This document shows positions 22,641 to 34,311 of a DNA stretch of 64,000 nt, piece after piece. The stretch spans positions 174,976,382 through 175,040,381 of the forward strand of contig JARDYH010000003.1 in assembly GCA_029215795.1 (NCBI GenBank). Reading direction: 5' to 3'. Source of the stretch: Anniella stebbinsi. Taxonomy: Eukaryota > Chordata > Lepidosauria > Squamata > Anniellidae. The translations under genes were made by a program, and so were the position numbers. The first letter of the stretch is position 1. Every line of letters begins with the position of its first letter. Below the pieces are notes generated by a model. It did not search any database and had not been told where the DNA came from. It was given only the letters and a program-made list of their open reading frames with translations.

Positions 22641-23188
22641 AAGAATGGGATACAAATGTAGCTAATAATACATTTCCTAATGCATGTATCAAAATATGTA
22701 ATGTTTATAGTGAATTGACAAAATAGTTACATAAGATCTCTGATTCAACATCTGCCCTTCTTTCAGAGGCTATTAACGCATTTGTTACCAGGAATTGCTC
22801 TTGCTCCTGCTCACCCTTATGGAAGAAGGATCAGGTATGGCCTTCCTGGCCTTGTCACACTTGAGCTGCATGTACCTGGAAAAGGCAACAGGTGATATAC
22901 CTGCCAAGAACACTCAGGCCATTGTGTAAGGCTCCTCCAAGTGAAACTAAAATGGGGTGGGGGGACACCTGCCAAGAACAACATTTGCAAAACTACCTCA
23001 TAGGCAAGACAGTTTTGCAATCACCAGATCAGATCTACCTGAAATCTTCAGGAAGAACTGTCAACCGCTTTACAAATTCACTTCATACAAATTGTGGGAA
23101 GTATCCTATCGTGTCCATGCACTCATGGGACCCACGGCTTGCGCAACGGGGCTTGGGCATGTTTCTACTTGTTTCTGGGTTTGTTTTT
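22641..23188. other. Intergenic, nothing recognised
   Basis: No recognisable coding or repeat signal. Confidence 0.45.
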
Positions 23189-23402
23189 AATTATTATTTA
23201 TTTATTTTATTTATTACATTTATATCCCGCCTTTTTCCCTCCAGGGAACCCAAGGTGGTGTACATAATCGTCCTCTCCATTTTATCCTCACAACAACAAC
23301 AACCCTGTGAGGTAGGTTGGGCTGAGAGTCTGTGACTGGCCCAAAGTCACCCAGTGGGCTTCAATGGCTGAGTGAGGACTAGAACCCAGGTCTCCTGGTA
23401 CA
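23189..23402 (-). mobile_element. Sauria-like SINE, nearly full length
   Basis: In reverse complement it has the full order: (AATAAAT) tail, TATATCCCGCCTTTTTCCC, CCATTTTATCCTCACAACAA, GAGGTAGGTTGGGCTGAGAG, ACTGGCCCAAAGTCACCCAG, and a decayed head AGAACCCAGGTCTCCTGG. Confidence 0.78.
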
Positions 23403-24265
23403 CAAGCAATGGGTCCCGTTGCTTCAACAGAACCAATGGAGGCAGGGCGGCATCACTGGACACTGCCAGAGAATACACAATAGGGATGGTCAACTTGTAG
23501 CCCTCTACAGCTTCCATCATTCCTCACATTGGTTATGCTGGCTAGGGATGGTGGGAGTTGGAACGGTCACAGGTCCCTCACTCCTGCTTTAACCGGTGAT
23601 CCTCTAACAGTGTTTGAACTTATTTATTTACAGCATTTTTACCCCACTATTTACCAACGTAGAACTTGTGCAGGCAAAACATGTGTCTTACCACTAAGAT
23701 AATATCAATCTCAAGGCATCTCATGTTTAATGGCCTCATTTACCGTTGTGGCAACCAACAGTTGAGAAGCAGTGACTTTCTGGATTTTTCATAATTTTCT
23801 GGAGGCTGAATTATTAATACATCTGTAGCATAGATTAAGGGGAAGTATCTGAACCAGCTCCTTGCCCTTCATGGCAGAGTACATTTTGACTCAAATGCAA
23901 ACGGTCCTTACTGTTTACAGAACACAGCCACTTAATGGGACTGAAATCATTCCATCTGCTCCTAATATGCCATGTTCTTATTTTTGTCATTAAGCCACGG
24001 ACCATCAAGTTTAATGCAATGCTCGGCTGTTGACTAAAGCATCACATTATTAACTGAATGTCAAAACAACATATGACAATCAAGCAGCCTTTTTAAGAAA
24101 AGGGAAACATAAATTTAAAATAATTTATAATAATAAATAAATAAATAAATCATTCAGCTGCTCCTGTGTCCAAAACACACCTGTGGCTAAACTTGCTTGC
24201 AGTGGTACAATTTTAAAATTGGCTTCATTTTTCCAGGGGTGGGAAATGAAATTTAATATGAACAC
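23403..24265. other. Intergenic with short repeats
   Basis: It contains a foldback-type repeat piece at 23490-23570, a LINE tail-like piece near 23615-23660 (TTTACAGCATTTTTACCCCA) and an (AATA) run near 24130-24150. Otherwise nothing was recognised. Confidence 0.45.
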
Positions 24266-25050
24266 AGTGGCTTCCAGCCTAGTTGATTAAATAGTCCATG
24301 GTAGACTAAATAGTCCACCGATGAGTATATTGTTGTCTGTGGGGCAAAAACCACCCCACGGTTGCTTTTTTTCTAAAAATAACCAACTCCAATAATCAAC
24401 ACTGTGCAGAGTTGATTATCTGCACAACCATTGATTATTGTGTTGTCTGTTGGGCTCTGTGGAATATTTCCCCTGCCTACAGAGTCGCAAGGCAGGGGAA
24501 ATAATCCTGTCCAGGAAGCACTTGGGGAGCCGCTGATTGTGCCGTCCCTTGGTGGGGAGCCACGGACTGGACCGGACTGGGTATGGTATGGTATTCATCC
24601 TCAATGCATCTATCCCCATTAGTTTCAAGGCTCAGGGCGGGGAGAGCTGACGTTGACAGCTCTCCCTGCCCTCAGCCTTGAAACAAATGGGGGCGGGGGC
24701 AGTGACACAGGCAGATCTCCTCCTATCAGGAAATGGGATTGCTCTGCATCACCAGGGAAGGATGTGAAGCCCAAGAGCGATATGCTAATACTCATCCATG
24801 GAGTGGACTATAAGGGCAGGGTTGGCTATTGTGTCATCCAAACATGCCCACTGTGTGTTAATGGGTTCTGTTTCGTCCATCAGCGATTGCCAAGCCACCC
24901 AGAACCAATCTGCTGTTTTAGGGTTGGGAGTGGCTTGTTAACCACCCCAACAATCCACCCTTGCTTTGTTCTTACATAATGGCAAGCTACATCATGTCCC
25001 GAATATCCAAAATGGCAGTGGCCACTGCAGTGAGGAAATCCTCAGGGAAA
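24266..25050. mobile_element. Composite of foldback DNA elements
   Basis: Two strong inverted repeats lie close together. At 24466-24502, arms ATTTCCCCTGCCT pair across 11 bases. At 24614-24692, arms of about 36 bp beginning CCCCATTAGTTTCAAGGCTC pair across a short loop. Flanking TGTTGTCTGT and AACCACC motifs recall the element families at 36039-36573 and 60610-61150. Outer limits are uncertain and there is no coding capacity. Confidence 0.5.
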
Positions 25051-25077
25051 TTCCACCATGGTGGCTTCTTGTTTTGT

Positions 25078-25160
25078 GTGAACCAGGCCAGTGTTGATTA
25101 TACTGGGCTAGATGGACCAATGGTCTAACTCAGTATATGGCAGGTTCCTATGTTCCTATG
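25078..25160 (+). mobile_element. SINE 3' end (second SINE family)
   Basis: ATACTGGGCTAGATGGACCA, ATGGTCTAACTCAGTATATG and GTTCCTATGTTCCTATG form the 3' end of the family seen at 31366-31521 and 59563-59700. Confidence 0.65.
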
Positions 25161-25164
25161 TCCC

Positions 25165-26790
25165 TTCCTCTTGTCAGGGATCTCAGTGCAGTGAGCAGTG
25201 AAGTGGCCAGGTTTGCCTATGACACCAAATTGTTTAAGGTTGTTAAAACACAAGGGGATTGTGAAGAGCTCCAAAGGGATCTCTCCAGGCTGGGAGAGTG
25301 GGCATCCAAATGGCAGATGCAGTTCAATGTAAGCAAGTGCAAGATGATGCACATTGGGGCAAAACCCCCCCATCAACCTGATGGGATCTAAGCTGGCAGT
25401 GACCGAACAAGAAAGAGATCTTGGGGTTGTGGTGGACAGCTCAATGAAAATGTCAACCCAGTGTGCAGCAGCTGTAAAGAACGCAAACTCCATTAGAAGT
25501 TATAAGAAAAGGAATTGAGAATAAAACTGCCAGTATCATACTGCCTTTATACAAATCCAAGGTGCGACCACACTGAGAGTCGATCCACACGCTAGGTTTT
25601 TAACGTTTTATAAGGGTTACGAAAACTCTTTGGGCCACATGACGAACTCCCTTGAACGATGTATACTCGAGTTTTTTAAAAACTCACTTCAGCTATATAC
25701 AACGGTTTTACTTTTAATAAATAGTTTTAAGTAAAATAATGTGTCCTTCCTTACCGTTTATGATTCATGTGGGCAGTGCTTCGTTTACCGCTGCCCAAAT
25801 ACTTAGCAGAAAGAGGGGCTAAGGAGGACGTGGGCAAGTGAACTACAACACCCACAATCCTTAGCCCTATACTCATTGAAAGCCAGGATTGAAAAAGGAA
25901 CTAAGGAGGAAGTGGGTGACTGAACTACAATGCCCACAATGCTTTGCCCTAAACTCATTGTAAAAATGAAATGGAAAAAGACGGGGCAAAAGAGTGTGTG
26001 ACCACACACACAGCTTTGAAGACTGAAGAATTTTCCTCCTGTAACGTGAGTACTCCTTAATGTGGCCTAAGATGTTTTAGAACGCACCTATTTGGAATGT
26101 TTTAAAATACTATTTAAAACGTTCCAAGGGACTGTGTAGATAGGCTCTTAGAATACTGTGGACAGTTCTGATCACCACACCTAAAAAAAGATATTATAGA
26201 GCTGGAAAAAATGCAGAAAAAGGCAACTAAAATGATTAAGAGGCTGGAGTGTCTGCCTTATGAGGGAAGGTTACAACAGCTGGGATTGTTTAGCTTGGAA
26301 AAAAGAAGGGTAAGGGGAGACCTGATAGAGGTTTACAAAATTATGCATGGTGTGGAGAATGTGTATAGAGAGACATTTTTCTCTCTCTCTCAAAATACTT
26401 GAACCTGGAGTCATCCCATGAAGCTGATTGGTGGGAGATTCAGGATAAATAAAAGGAAGTACTTCTTCACACAGCGCATAGTTAAGTTATGGAATTCACT
26501 ACCACAAGATGTAGTGATGGCCACTAGTTTGGATGGCTTTAAAAGGGGGTTGAATAAATTCCTGGAGAAGAAGGCTATTAATGGCTATTAGCCCTGGTGG
26601 TTATGTGCTACCTCCAGTATCCAAGGCAGTAAGCCTGTGTGCACCAGTTGCTGGGGAACATGGGTGGGAGGGTGCTGTTGCACCGTGTCCTGCTTTGTTG
26701 GTCCCTGGTCAACAGCTGGTTGGCCATTGTGTAAACAGAGTGCTGGACTAGATGGACCCTCAGTCTGATCCAGCATTGCACTTCTTATGT
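25165..26790 (+). mobile_element. CR1 LINE, 5'-truncated, interrupted
   Basis: The conceptual translation shows the CR1 ORF2 C-terminal third: DLSAVSSEVARFAYDTKLFK (reverse transcriptase palm), LSRLGEWASKWQMQFNVSKC, RDLGVVVDSSMKMS, KATKMIKRLECLPYEGRLQQ, LGLFSLEKRRVRGDLIEVYK and a LNKFLEEKAINGY-like end. The 3' end is TCTGATCCAGCATTGCACTT then CTTATGTTCTTA. The expected F-A-D-D catalytic motif reads F-A-Y-D, and stops and shifts are present, so it is dead. A 571-bp MITE at 25577-26147 splits it. Confidence 0.85.
25577..26147. mobile_element. Harbinger-like MITE, 571 bp, inside CR1
   Basis: The left end GAGTCGATCCACAC and the reverse complement of the right end GAGCCTATCTACAC form a 14-bp inverted repeat (3 mismatches). 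The flanking trinucleotides are TGA (25574-25576) and TTA (26148-26150), consistent with one mutated TTA duplication. CR1 coding sequence resumes exactly afterwards (GAATACTGTGGACAG). The interior includes AACGTTTTATAAGGGTTACG and CACTTCAGCTATATACAACG and no transposase. A second copy begins at 63419. Confidence 0.85.
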
Positions 26791-27250
26791 TCTTAAAATC
26801 TGTAATCACTCTACAAAGTTTTGGAGCTCCTACTACATGATACAAACTTCCAAGCAGCTTTTAAATTCCTGACATTTTGTTTGTTCACGAATCAAGTGGT
26901 CTGAACTTTGTTCAATTAACTGATCAATATCAGGCAACAGAGTCATGGTTTTAAATACAGAATAACAATGGTGTAACATAAGTAGATGCCTGACCAGAAG
27001 AAATGAATTGCAATATGCTGGGCTTCACTCCTGCCTTGGTTGCATTAACTTGAGTGATTATTTTCCGTTGTGACCATCATCAAGGTCATCTATCACAGGC
27101 ATTAGCATAATGAGCCCAGGGTTAACTTGCACTGCTCTTCTCCCTTTCGCCCAGTTTGTTCTAAGTGAAATCCATGTTTATTACTCCCCATCCTGAGCTG
27201 ATAGGAACTGAAAGCATGGGAGATGTGTATTAATCAAGGTCAAATTAGAT
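26791..27250. other. Intergenic, nothing recognised
   Basis: Unique-looking AT-rich sequence. Confidence 0.45.
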
Positions 27251-27388
27251 GTGAATATGGCATGTGTAAATGTACTTCTGCTCTGCTTAATACTTTGCAA
27301 ATAACAGCCACTGGAGGTGTGACTATGGACATGTTTAAATGCACTTTTGCTGTCTTTAATATTTTGCAAATTAACAACCTCCAGAGGT
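27251..27388. repeat. Tandem duplication, period about 67 bp
   Basis: Copy 1 (27251-27317) and copy 2 (27318-27388) share GTG-A-TATGG-CATGT, AAATG-ACTT-TGCT and TTTGCAAAT.AACA motifs. A third, inverted partial copy lies at about 27548-27605 (CTGTGGCTGTTATATGCAAA). Each copy is diverged from the others. Confidence 0.65.
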
Positions 27389-28990
27389 AGATTAGAACCA
27401 TGTTGCGAGTGGGGGGGGGTCTCCTTGTGGAGTTTCCCAATGGAAATTGCCCCCACCCCACAGAAGCAGCCATTTTTCCCACTAGGAAAAGCATGCGTAT
27501 GCACACATGTTCCTCTCCCACACCATTTTCCTGATCAGGATCACCATGTACCTGTGGCTGTTATATGCAAATGTCAAAAGAAAGCAGAGATGCATTCATG
27601 TGTTTCCACAACTTTGGCCCTCCATCTTTCCTGATAATGAGGTATTGCTATGCAATAAGAGGGATTTCCTAAGGGGATATTACATATCCTGCTTTTCAGA
27701 TATTTTCATGTAAATAATGCCTTTTAGACTGGAATTGATCACATGTCAATTACTAAAATTTAAAAATTAGAAGAGAGCCACTGAAAACAGGTTGCACATT
27801 CTAATCAATATATTTTCTTCTTTACAGATCGATTTATGCTCTATTTATTTCCAACGTTTGTATCCTTACTTTTTCTAAAATACTTTTTGCTCAGGGCAAC
27901 AGATGAAGGATATGAAGCCAGGTTACAGCTCAGGACAAAATAATATGTTGCGTGCAAATACATGTAATAAAGCACTGTGTGTGTGTGTGCGTTTTAAATG
28001 CAAAGCAACCGTGGCAAATTGTATCTTCACTCAAAATTGCCTCTAATTGTTCCTCTTTAGCAAAGTTATGTTGTTGTTGTTGTTGTTGTTGTTGTTAATA
28101 ATAATACTATCCTTCCTTATCAACCTCAAGTTCAAGATATAAAGCAGGAGCGAGGATACAATTTAAAAGGCCAAAGGGATGCCAGAATTCCACAGCAGCA
28201 GCCATGGCAGGAAAATTCTACCCCGACTCCACCCCAAGTATACCTAAGAAAGTTTTCGCTTCAGGATGCAGCATGACAAAGACATAAAACACTTATAAGA
28301 AACAATTAATATAACTAACCCAGAGATAGAAGATATTCACCAAACAAAATGCAGCATGGGTAGTTGGGTGCTCTGGTCATATAGTTAACAGCAGTCAAAG
28401 GAATTCCATCAAGAATAAGGAGTTAATACTGAAGAACATGTGACTTTGGGCACTGATGGCGCATGTGCACAATTTAATTGAACATTCTCATTCCTGCTTA
28501 TATAGCTTACGCTCCAATTCTCAACATGCTTATGGCTTGTTCATAAGGTAGGACAACATATATGGAGATCAGTTTCCAAAGAACAAGTCAATGGAAATGC
28601 TATATTTACTGGAAATTACTTTAAGGGGGTACTTAGCCATTTTCTAGACATAAATAATCACATTCATTCTTGCACGTTCATAGAGATATTAATCTCCTTT
28701 TGGTAGCAAGGGTGCATTCTTAAATGCAATGTGAGTGAGATTTTACTGCCACAAATTCAGTCATCAAGCAGCTGGTTTGAATAATAGCAGCCCCATCACC
28801 TGAAGGCTGAAATGCACTTATTCCATTTCAGCAGTATAATGGAGACTGGGTCGAAGTGCCAGGACTTTTTAATTAGCAGGATAAAGACATTATCCGCCAC
28901 CCCTTTCAGGCTGGCCTATTTCCTCTGAGCTTAGATGCAATCCTCATAGTAACTGGTGGGAAAATAGAATTTCCCCAGCAACAAGATATT
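27389..28990. other. Intergenic, mostly unique
   Basis: Contains a short (GT) run at 27977-27990 and a (TTG) run at 28070-28096. No gene recognised. Confidence 0.5.
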
Positions 28991-29105
28991 GGCCTGGTTT
29001 GCACATAACGACAACCCAGAGTATGAGTTGAGTATGGGTTGTCATTGAATTGGGTTGAATCTTTTGTAAACCACCCAGACAGCTTCAGCTATAGGGCAGT
29101 ATAGA

Positions 29106-29150
<45 letters not shown>

Positions 29151-29178
29151 TCTGTGTTATTGTTATGTACAAACCCTG
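28991..29178. mobile_element. MITE containing a LINE tail
   Basis: The left end GGCCTGGTTTGCACATAACG and the reverse complement of the right end GCAGGGTTTGTACATAACAA form an inverted repeat. Inside, 29061-29152 is a LINE 3' tail (TTTGTAAACCACCCAGACAG, GGGCAGTATAGAAA) ending in (TAA)n, which appears to have inserted into the MITE. Confidence 0.55.
29108..29152. repeat. (TAA)n microsatellite
   Basis: About 14 TAA units at the 3' end of the LINE tail. It was probably seeded by the LINE's own terminal repeat. Confidence 0.9.
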
Positions 29179-29369
29179 CACTTTGGTTTAACTATGGGTT
29201 GTTAACCATGAATAATCCAGGAAGAAAATCCATGATTTGTTGTTGGGTTGTGAACTCTGGGTTGTTCATGGTTACCAACCAATAGGAAAACCATAGTGAA
29301 GGATTCACATATAACAACAGCCCATGATTCAATTACAACACATACTCAGCCAGTACTCTGAATTCTCAT
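29179..29369. other. Intergenic, foldback-like
   Basis: Rich in related segments such as GGTTGTTAACCATG, GTTCATGGTTACCAACC and CACATATAACAACAGCCCAT. These resemble the element to the left and suggest a second, decayed copy. Confidence 0.4.
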
Positions 29370-29688
29370 AGAGAATTTTCAGATGGGCGGGAAATTGTGC
29401 TTCTGGTTTTCTTCTGCAATAGAGACGAGCAGAATCACAAGGGGAAGAAAGCAGTGACCAAGTGGCCCATTCAGTTTAGTGGAACAGCGCCCTCTAGTGG
29501 GCATTTTATAGCACAACTTCTCCTGCAGAAAATGGCAACAAATATTGCTATAGCTTAGAAAAGTCGGGTTTCTGGAGTCTTATTTTGTGATGGAAAAAAG
29601 AGCAGGAGATGCGCAGGAGGATCACTGTGTTGTCAAACTGAGTGGCCAGTCAAGAGTGTACTATAAAATGCTCATCTGAAGAAGCTCA
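29370..29688. mobile_element. MITE (copy 1; relative at 52456-52806)
   Basis: The ends TTTTCAGATGGGC and, in reverse complement, TTCTTCAGATGAGC are paired. It shares with 52456-52806 the order CCAAGTGGCCCATTCAGT, ACTTCTCCTGCA, AAATGGCAAC/AAATGGTGGC, TGATGGAAAAAAGAGCAG, TTGTCAAA and TATAAAATGCTCATCTGA. Non-coding. It carries a CTCF-consensus match at 29485-29500. Confidence 0.65.
29485..29500 (-). promoter_or_regulatory. CTCF-consensus match
   Basis: The minus strand reads CCACTAGAGGGCGCTG, which fits the vertebrate CTCF core CCASYAGRKGGCRSYV at every position. It is a sequence match only. Occupancy is unknown. Confidence 0.5.
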
Positions 29689-29763
29689 TAATGTGGAACC
29701 AGGACACCTGAACCCTGTGGTAATTCAAAGTATTTTGGGGTGGCTTGGTCTCTCTGTCTCTGT

Positions 29764-29865
29764 ATTATAGATGTCTTTTGGAGGGCTTTTGTCAAGCTAA
29801 TGGGTATTGATTATCCATTAAAGACCCATTAGCTTTATAAAAGCCCTCTAAAAAATATCTATAAT
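29764..29865. repeat. Long inverted repeat (hairpin)
   Basis: Arms at 29764-29805 and 29824-29865 (about 42 bp each, outer ATTATAGATGT / ATATCTATAAT) are near-complementary around an 18-bp loop. It may be a small foldback element. Confidence 0.75.
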
Positions 29866-30752
29866 GTAGATCACAGTTAAGCAATGCCTGAAATACTGAT
29901 CTCTGTCATTTTATGGTGCAATTTGTATGTAACCCTTGTAGCTGAATTTTTCTCTTTTAAATTAATGTTTTAATATCTCAAGTTGGATGTTATGGTCTAT
30001 GGACTATTAATAAATATATATTGAGTATTGAGATATCTATAATACAAATACAGAGAGAGGGGGGATTAATATAGCTGCCTGCATTTTTTTTACTCTCCTT
30101 GAAAGACTGTCATGATGAGCACCTGCACTTCAGAATTTACCACTACATCACCATTCATTCTTCAAACACTAGTGTAAAGCCCATGTTGCCATGGATGCTA
30201 GTAGTCCTATGCCTGTCTTGCTTTTTTGTCCTTCAGTCCCCTCACCACAGATAGTCTCATATGCAATGCTAATGTGGCTCATGGATACTGAATCCCCTCC
30301 GAAATCATGGAGCCTAGCCTGCCCCACCACATGCCCCAATTGGAAGCTTCCATAGCCTTTTCCCCTCCCCACTGGTGGTGACACGTTGCAGCTGCATCAA
30401 TGGACTGCCTTCACACCACACTGATTGGCTGAGCAGGGCTGCCCATCATCCCAATGGCAGAGTGGCTGCCTTGCTTGTCTAGCATGGAGAAAATTAATTG
30501 CTATTAAAAGTCGAGCTTTGAACTTTTTTGAACTTACAAAATTTTCTGCATGTCTACACTACTCAAGCTTCAGTTTGAAAAAAAATGAGCCAAATTGGTC
30601 TGGTAGATCTCAAATAATAAGCCTTACACTTCTGTATTCTTATATAAGATTATAAAGTACGTATTACAAAGCAATATGTCTTAATGCAGGAAGTGATAGT
30701 GTATAGAACAGCCCTTAGTTGTAGCCTTTGGTTTTCTATTGATGGCAAAGGG

Positions 30753-30754
<2 letters not shown>
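29866..30754. other. Intergenic, nothing recognised
   Basis: No coding or repeat signal identified with confidence. Confidence 0.45.

Positions 30755-30784
<30 letters not shown>
30755..30784. repeat. (GT)n microsatellite
   Basis: About 15 GT units. Confidence 0.9.
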
Positions 30785-30785
<1 letters not shown>

Positions 30786-31011
30786 CAAGATAGGTGCTGG
30801 GTATGGGGGGGGGGTGGAACTGCAATCATTATTCTTGTGAGAAACCCTGACCCTGTCATGTTCTGAGCAAATTAATGAAACGCTTTCCAAAGCTGTTACA
30901 CTGATACTTTTGTGCAGTGCACTATCAATTATTTACATACCAGGTCAATAATTAAAATGTCCAAGAATGTGTTTATAACAGAATGACAGCTTTACTGGCA
31001 ATTTAATTTTT

Positions 31012-31080
31012 TAACTGGTTGTAATCCACCCAGAAAACCTTAGTTATTGGGCAGATTAGAAATGTACTAACTGAATACAT
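31012..31080 (+). mobile_element. LINE 3' tail remnant
   Basis: TAACTGGTTGTAATCCACCC, TATTGGGCAGATTAGAAATG and TACTAACTGAATA match the 3' tail of the L2-type LINE at 29061-29152. Confidence 0.5.
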
Positions 31081-31365
31081 CTGGAAAGATATCCTGCTGA
31101 CAATGGCATAATAACTAAATTGCAATCCAGCTTCCATTAAATTCAGTGGCAAAACTCTTAATGGACTTTAATGAAGAAGAATCGGGCGGCCAATTGTCCC
31201 AATCCAGCTAGGAGCCATGCACAACCTATCAGGCACATGGTTCCCACAAGTTGATACTGCGCATGCAGTTCCATTTCCTAATCCAGCTGTCAAGGCTGCA
31301 GATAGAGGATTCCATCCAAAGTGGTGCAAATGATCATGCAGCAGAACTTTCCCTTCCTTTTCTCC

Positions 31366-31521
31366 CCCTGCACATGGCTTACATGCAGAAGGTCCCTGGT
31401 TCAATCCCCAGCATCTCCAGGTAGGGCTAGAAAAAGTCCTGCCTGACAGCCAGGAGCATTACTGCCAATCAGTGTCTACAATACTGGGCTTGATGGACCA
31501 ATGATCTGACTCAGGTGTACT
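31366..31521 (+). mobile_element. tRNA-derived SINE (second family)
   Basis: The head has the tRNA-like TTACATGCAGAAGGTCCCTG and box B-type GGTTCAATCCC. The body has CAGCATCTCCAGGTAGGGCT, and the end has ATACTGGGCTTGATGGACCA and ATGATCTGACTCAG. It is diverged and lacks full tRNA folding, so it is not a tRNA gene. Confidence 0.7.
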
Positions 31522-32418
31522 TCACATGACCAAAATAAGGCACGCTTGTGACTGGCCACTTCCAAAAGTTTGCAGGTCCTTTTGATGCCATCATCAACTT
31601 CTTGCACGTCTCCAATGCCTTGCCCTGGTAATCCTGTACTTTAAAAAAAACCTGGATATCCCAATTCTTCTGAAATATCACAGGATTTCCTACTATGTGC
31701 AGCCAAATTTCTGCTACAAAGCACTGTCCTGTTCAAGGCTATGAAGTTTTCAATTATAGACCATGTGATCGCCCTCTCTGCCTGTGTAACGCAGCCCATT
31801 ACAATTGTGCGAGAGAAGCAGGAAGCAAAGTCCCAGTAAGGCAGTGCAATTTCCCCTTAATCTAAAGAAGCCTTCAGTCAACGGCACCTTCCTTTGTTTC
31901 ACCTCCCCTCAACCCACCAAAAGAAAATCTGCTCCAAAGAGTCACCCAGTTCTCCAGAGCAGCATTGAGTAAGTATGTGGGGTGGGGCAATCTCCCCCTA
32001 CCTGTTCTGCTAATGGAAACCTTCTGTTGTCTTATGGATACTAGTTGGATTTCACCATGAAAGCTAATGCTTTAATGTCTTTAAGGTGCCACAAGATTCC
32101 TCATTGTCTTTAAAAGCAGTAATTGTACCCATCAGCTGTAGGGACAGAAGGGTTCACTGTTTCTCTTCAAAGTAGAAAATACACACATCAGCTGAACCAA
32201 ATAGAGAATCTCACAGATTATAAATCAAAATGTGCCTTAAATTAAGGCATTATGAGGAAAGGAAATCTGTCACCTGTCATGCTGTTAGATTGGCTCTTAT
32301 TTGATCATCACGAATGTTATATTGTGCTGCAAATATGTAAAGTTTTATAGTTGTAGTCATAGTGCTTCTGCATATGTATTTTTTTTGGTAATTGACAAAA
32401 GCTGTAAAAAGAAAGAAA
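31522..32418. other. Intergenic, few features
   Basis: One repeat piece at 32040-32100 belongs to the family at 11185-11320. Nothing else recognised. Confidence 0.45.
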
Positions 32419-32440
32419 GTGAATGAATGAATGAATGAAT
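32419..32440. repeat. (GAAT)n microsatellite
   Basis: Five GAAT units followed by A-rich sequence. Confidence 0.85.
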
Positions 32441-34311
32441 AAAAAAGTGAATGTGGCTGTCTCTATACACCTTGTGGTCAAAATTCAACACAGGAAAGCC
32501 CATTTAAAATTGATGTGGTTGGCTGGATCCAAAACAAGATATGCAAATCAAATGCATGGATGTAACTTCATTTCTTTAAACCTGAGGGGGGAAGGGGCGG
32601 CAATTACCAGGCTTAGGGGGGCACATTGTCATCCCCCAACCACACTCCTGCCCCTGCTGTGTCACTGAATATGCAACCAACATTCAGCAAGTGGGTGTGA
32701 AATCTTTTTAAAAGCACAAATTTGCATCTAATGTGAAGGTGATTGGGTTTTTTAAGTAAAAAAAAAATCAGCTTGCCTAAGCAGTGAGAGTTGATAATGG
32801 ATGGAATCAGAGCAGGAATAGAGGGGGAATTTAGCCCCTTCCTCTCCTGCTACCATCCTCAGTAAGAATTCCTCTTCTGAAACTGGTATCCGCTTTGGGG
32901 GCAGGGGAGAAACACTTTGGGGCCCAAGGGGGATTCCCCCCCCCCATGCAAATGCCAGCCTCAGATGAGACGCCTTCCTCAGGATTGCAAAAGGGGAGGA
33001 AACGGTTAAATTCCATCCTTCATGCCTGCACCGATCCATTAATTATCAGCTTCTCTCACCCCCCCATTCAGTTTGCATTTTTGAAAACCTGTCTGTTAAA
33101 TGCAAAGACACACCTTTACCATCAAGCCTGGTTTGTCCCTCAGGTACCTTTTCTCTTGGAACAACTCCATGCCCAGGTTGATTTTGAACATTACACAGAC
33201 TGTGCTGTTCCTCCACGCACTCTGCTGATGGTGTGAATTAAAGTCCATAGCAGGCATAAATTGAAATAAATAATATCATGCAGGTGTGTGCCCTAACAAG
33301 CCAACACAGAGGGCAACATTGCTTTTATTTGTTTAAAATATCCTCCCCACTTTCCCACTATAATAACTTTCAATAGCCTTTTAATATGCACATTAAATCA
33401 ATGTGTGATAAACAATAAACAGATTAAAAACCAACTAAACCAAGCAATTGGGCTGTAGTATTAATTAATTTTTTAAAAAAAACCACACACACACGATTGA
33501 TATTAATGGGTGTTAAATGCTTTAGAAAATAGGACAGATTTGACAAGACATCTAAAAGAATTTGCATAGAGAGGGAATCTCACAACCTGGGCCCAGACAC
33601 AAAAAAGGCCCTGAATCTGGCAGCCTCCTGCCTAATTTTAGGATGTGGAGGAACCAGAGAAGTCAGTCATTCAGATTGTATTTATTTAAAGCAGGGATGG
33701 GCAACTTTGGGAGGTCCAGGCACCATTTTCACGCTCCTGCAGGCAGCAGACTGCTGCATAACCAAAATGGTCAAATGTAACCCCACCTACTGCTGGCTTG
33801 AGGACCTGACCAACCAGCCCCGGTCAATTCAAAGCCAAAATTGGTTCCCCACCTGTTAAACACATTTACCTGGGAGTCATCCCATTAAACACAATGGGCC
33901 ATACTTCAATGTAGACAGGATTGTGCTGTAAGCCTTCTACTATTTCCTCCCATTAAGATGCTCATCACAGCCTCCCTGAACCTGGTCTCCTCCTGAAGTT
34001 TTGGACTTCAGCTCCCATCAGCCCCAACTAGCATAGCAAATACTCAGAAATGCTGGGAGTTGTCCAAAATTTCTGGAAGATATCAGGTTGTGGGAGACTA
34101 GCTTATCAAATGGCAATGTTAACTTTAACTTGAAGCCACCAGAAACGATTTCCCCTTTAAGTCAGATATGTAAGAGAGGAAAGCAATCAATATTTTACAT
34201 TAATTCTAACAGTGATGGAAAACTACAGTGGACAACTGCAGAGCAAAGGGCTCATCTTAGGGAAATATAGCAAAAGGATATTAATCGCAGAAAGAATGCC
34301 ATAGCTTTTGT
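32441..34311. other. Intergenic, short repeats only
   Basis: The open frame at 32895-33236 has no recognised domain. Dispersed repeat pieces occur at 33690-33850 (GGGATGGGCAACTTTGG), 33865-33935 (ACCTGGGAGTCATCCCATT, ACAGGATTGTGC) and 33955-34070. The rest is unique. Confidence 0.45.

Noticed and set aside
31366..31521. tRNA gene
   Set aside because: Only box B-like sequence and a partial head are present, with a SINE body and tail. No full cloverleaf.
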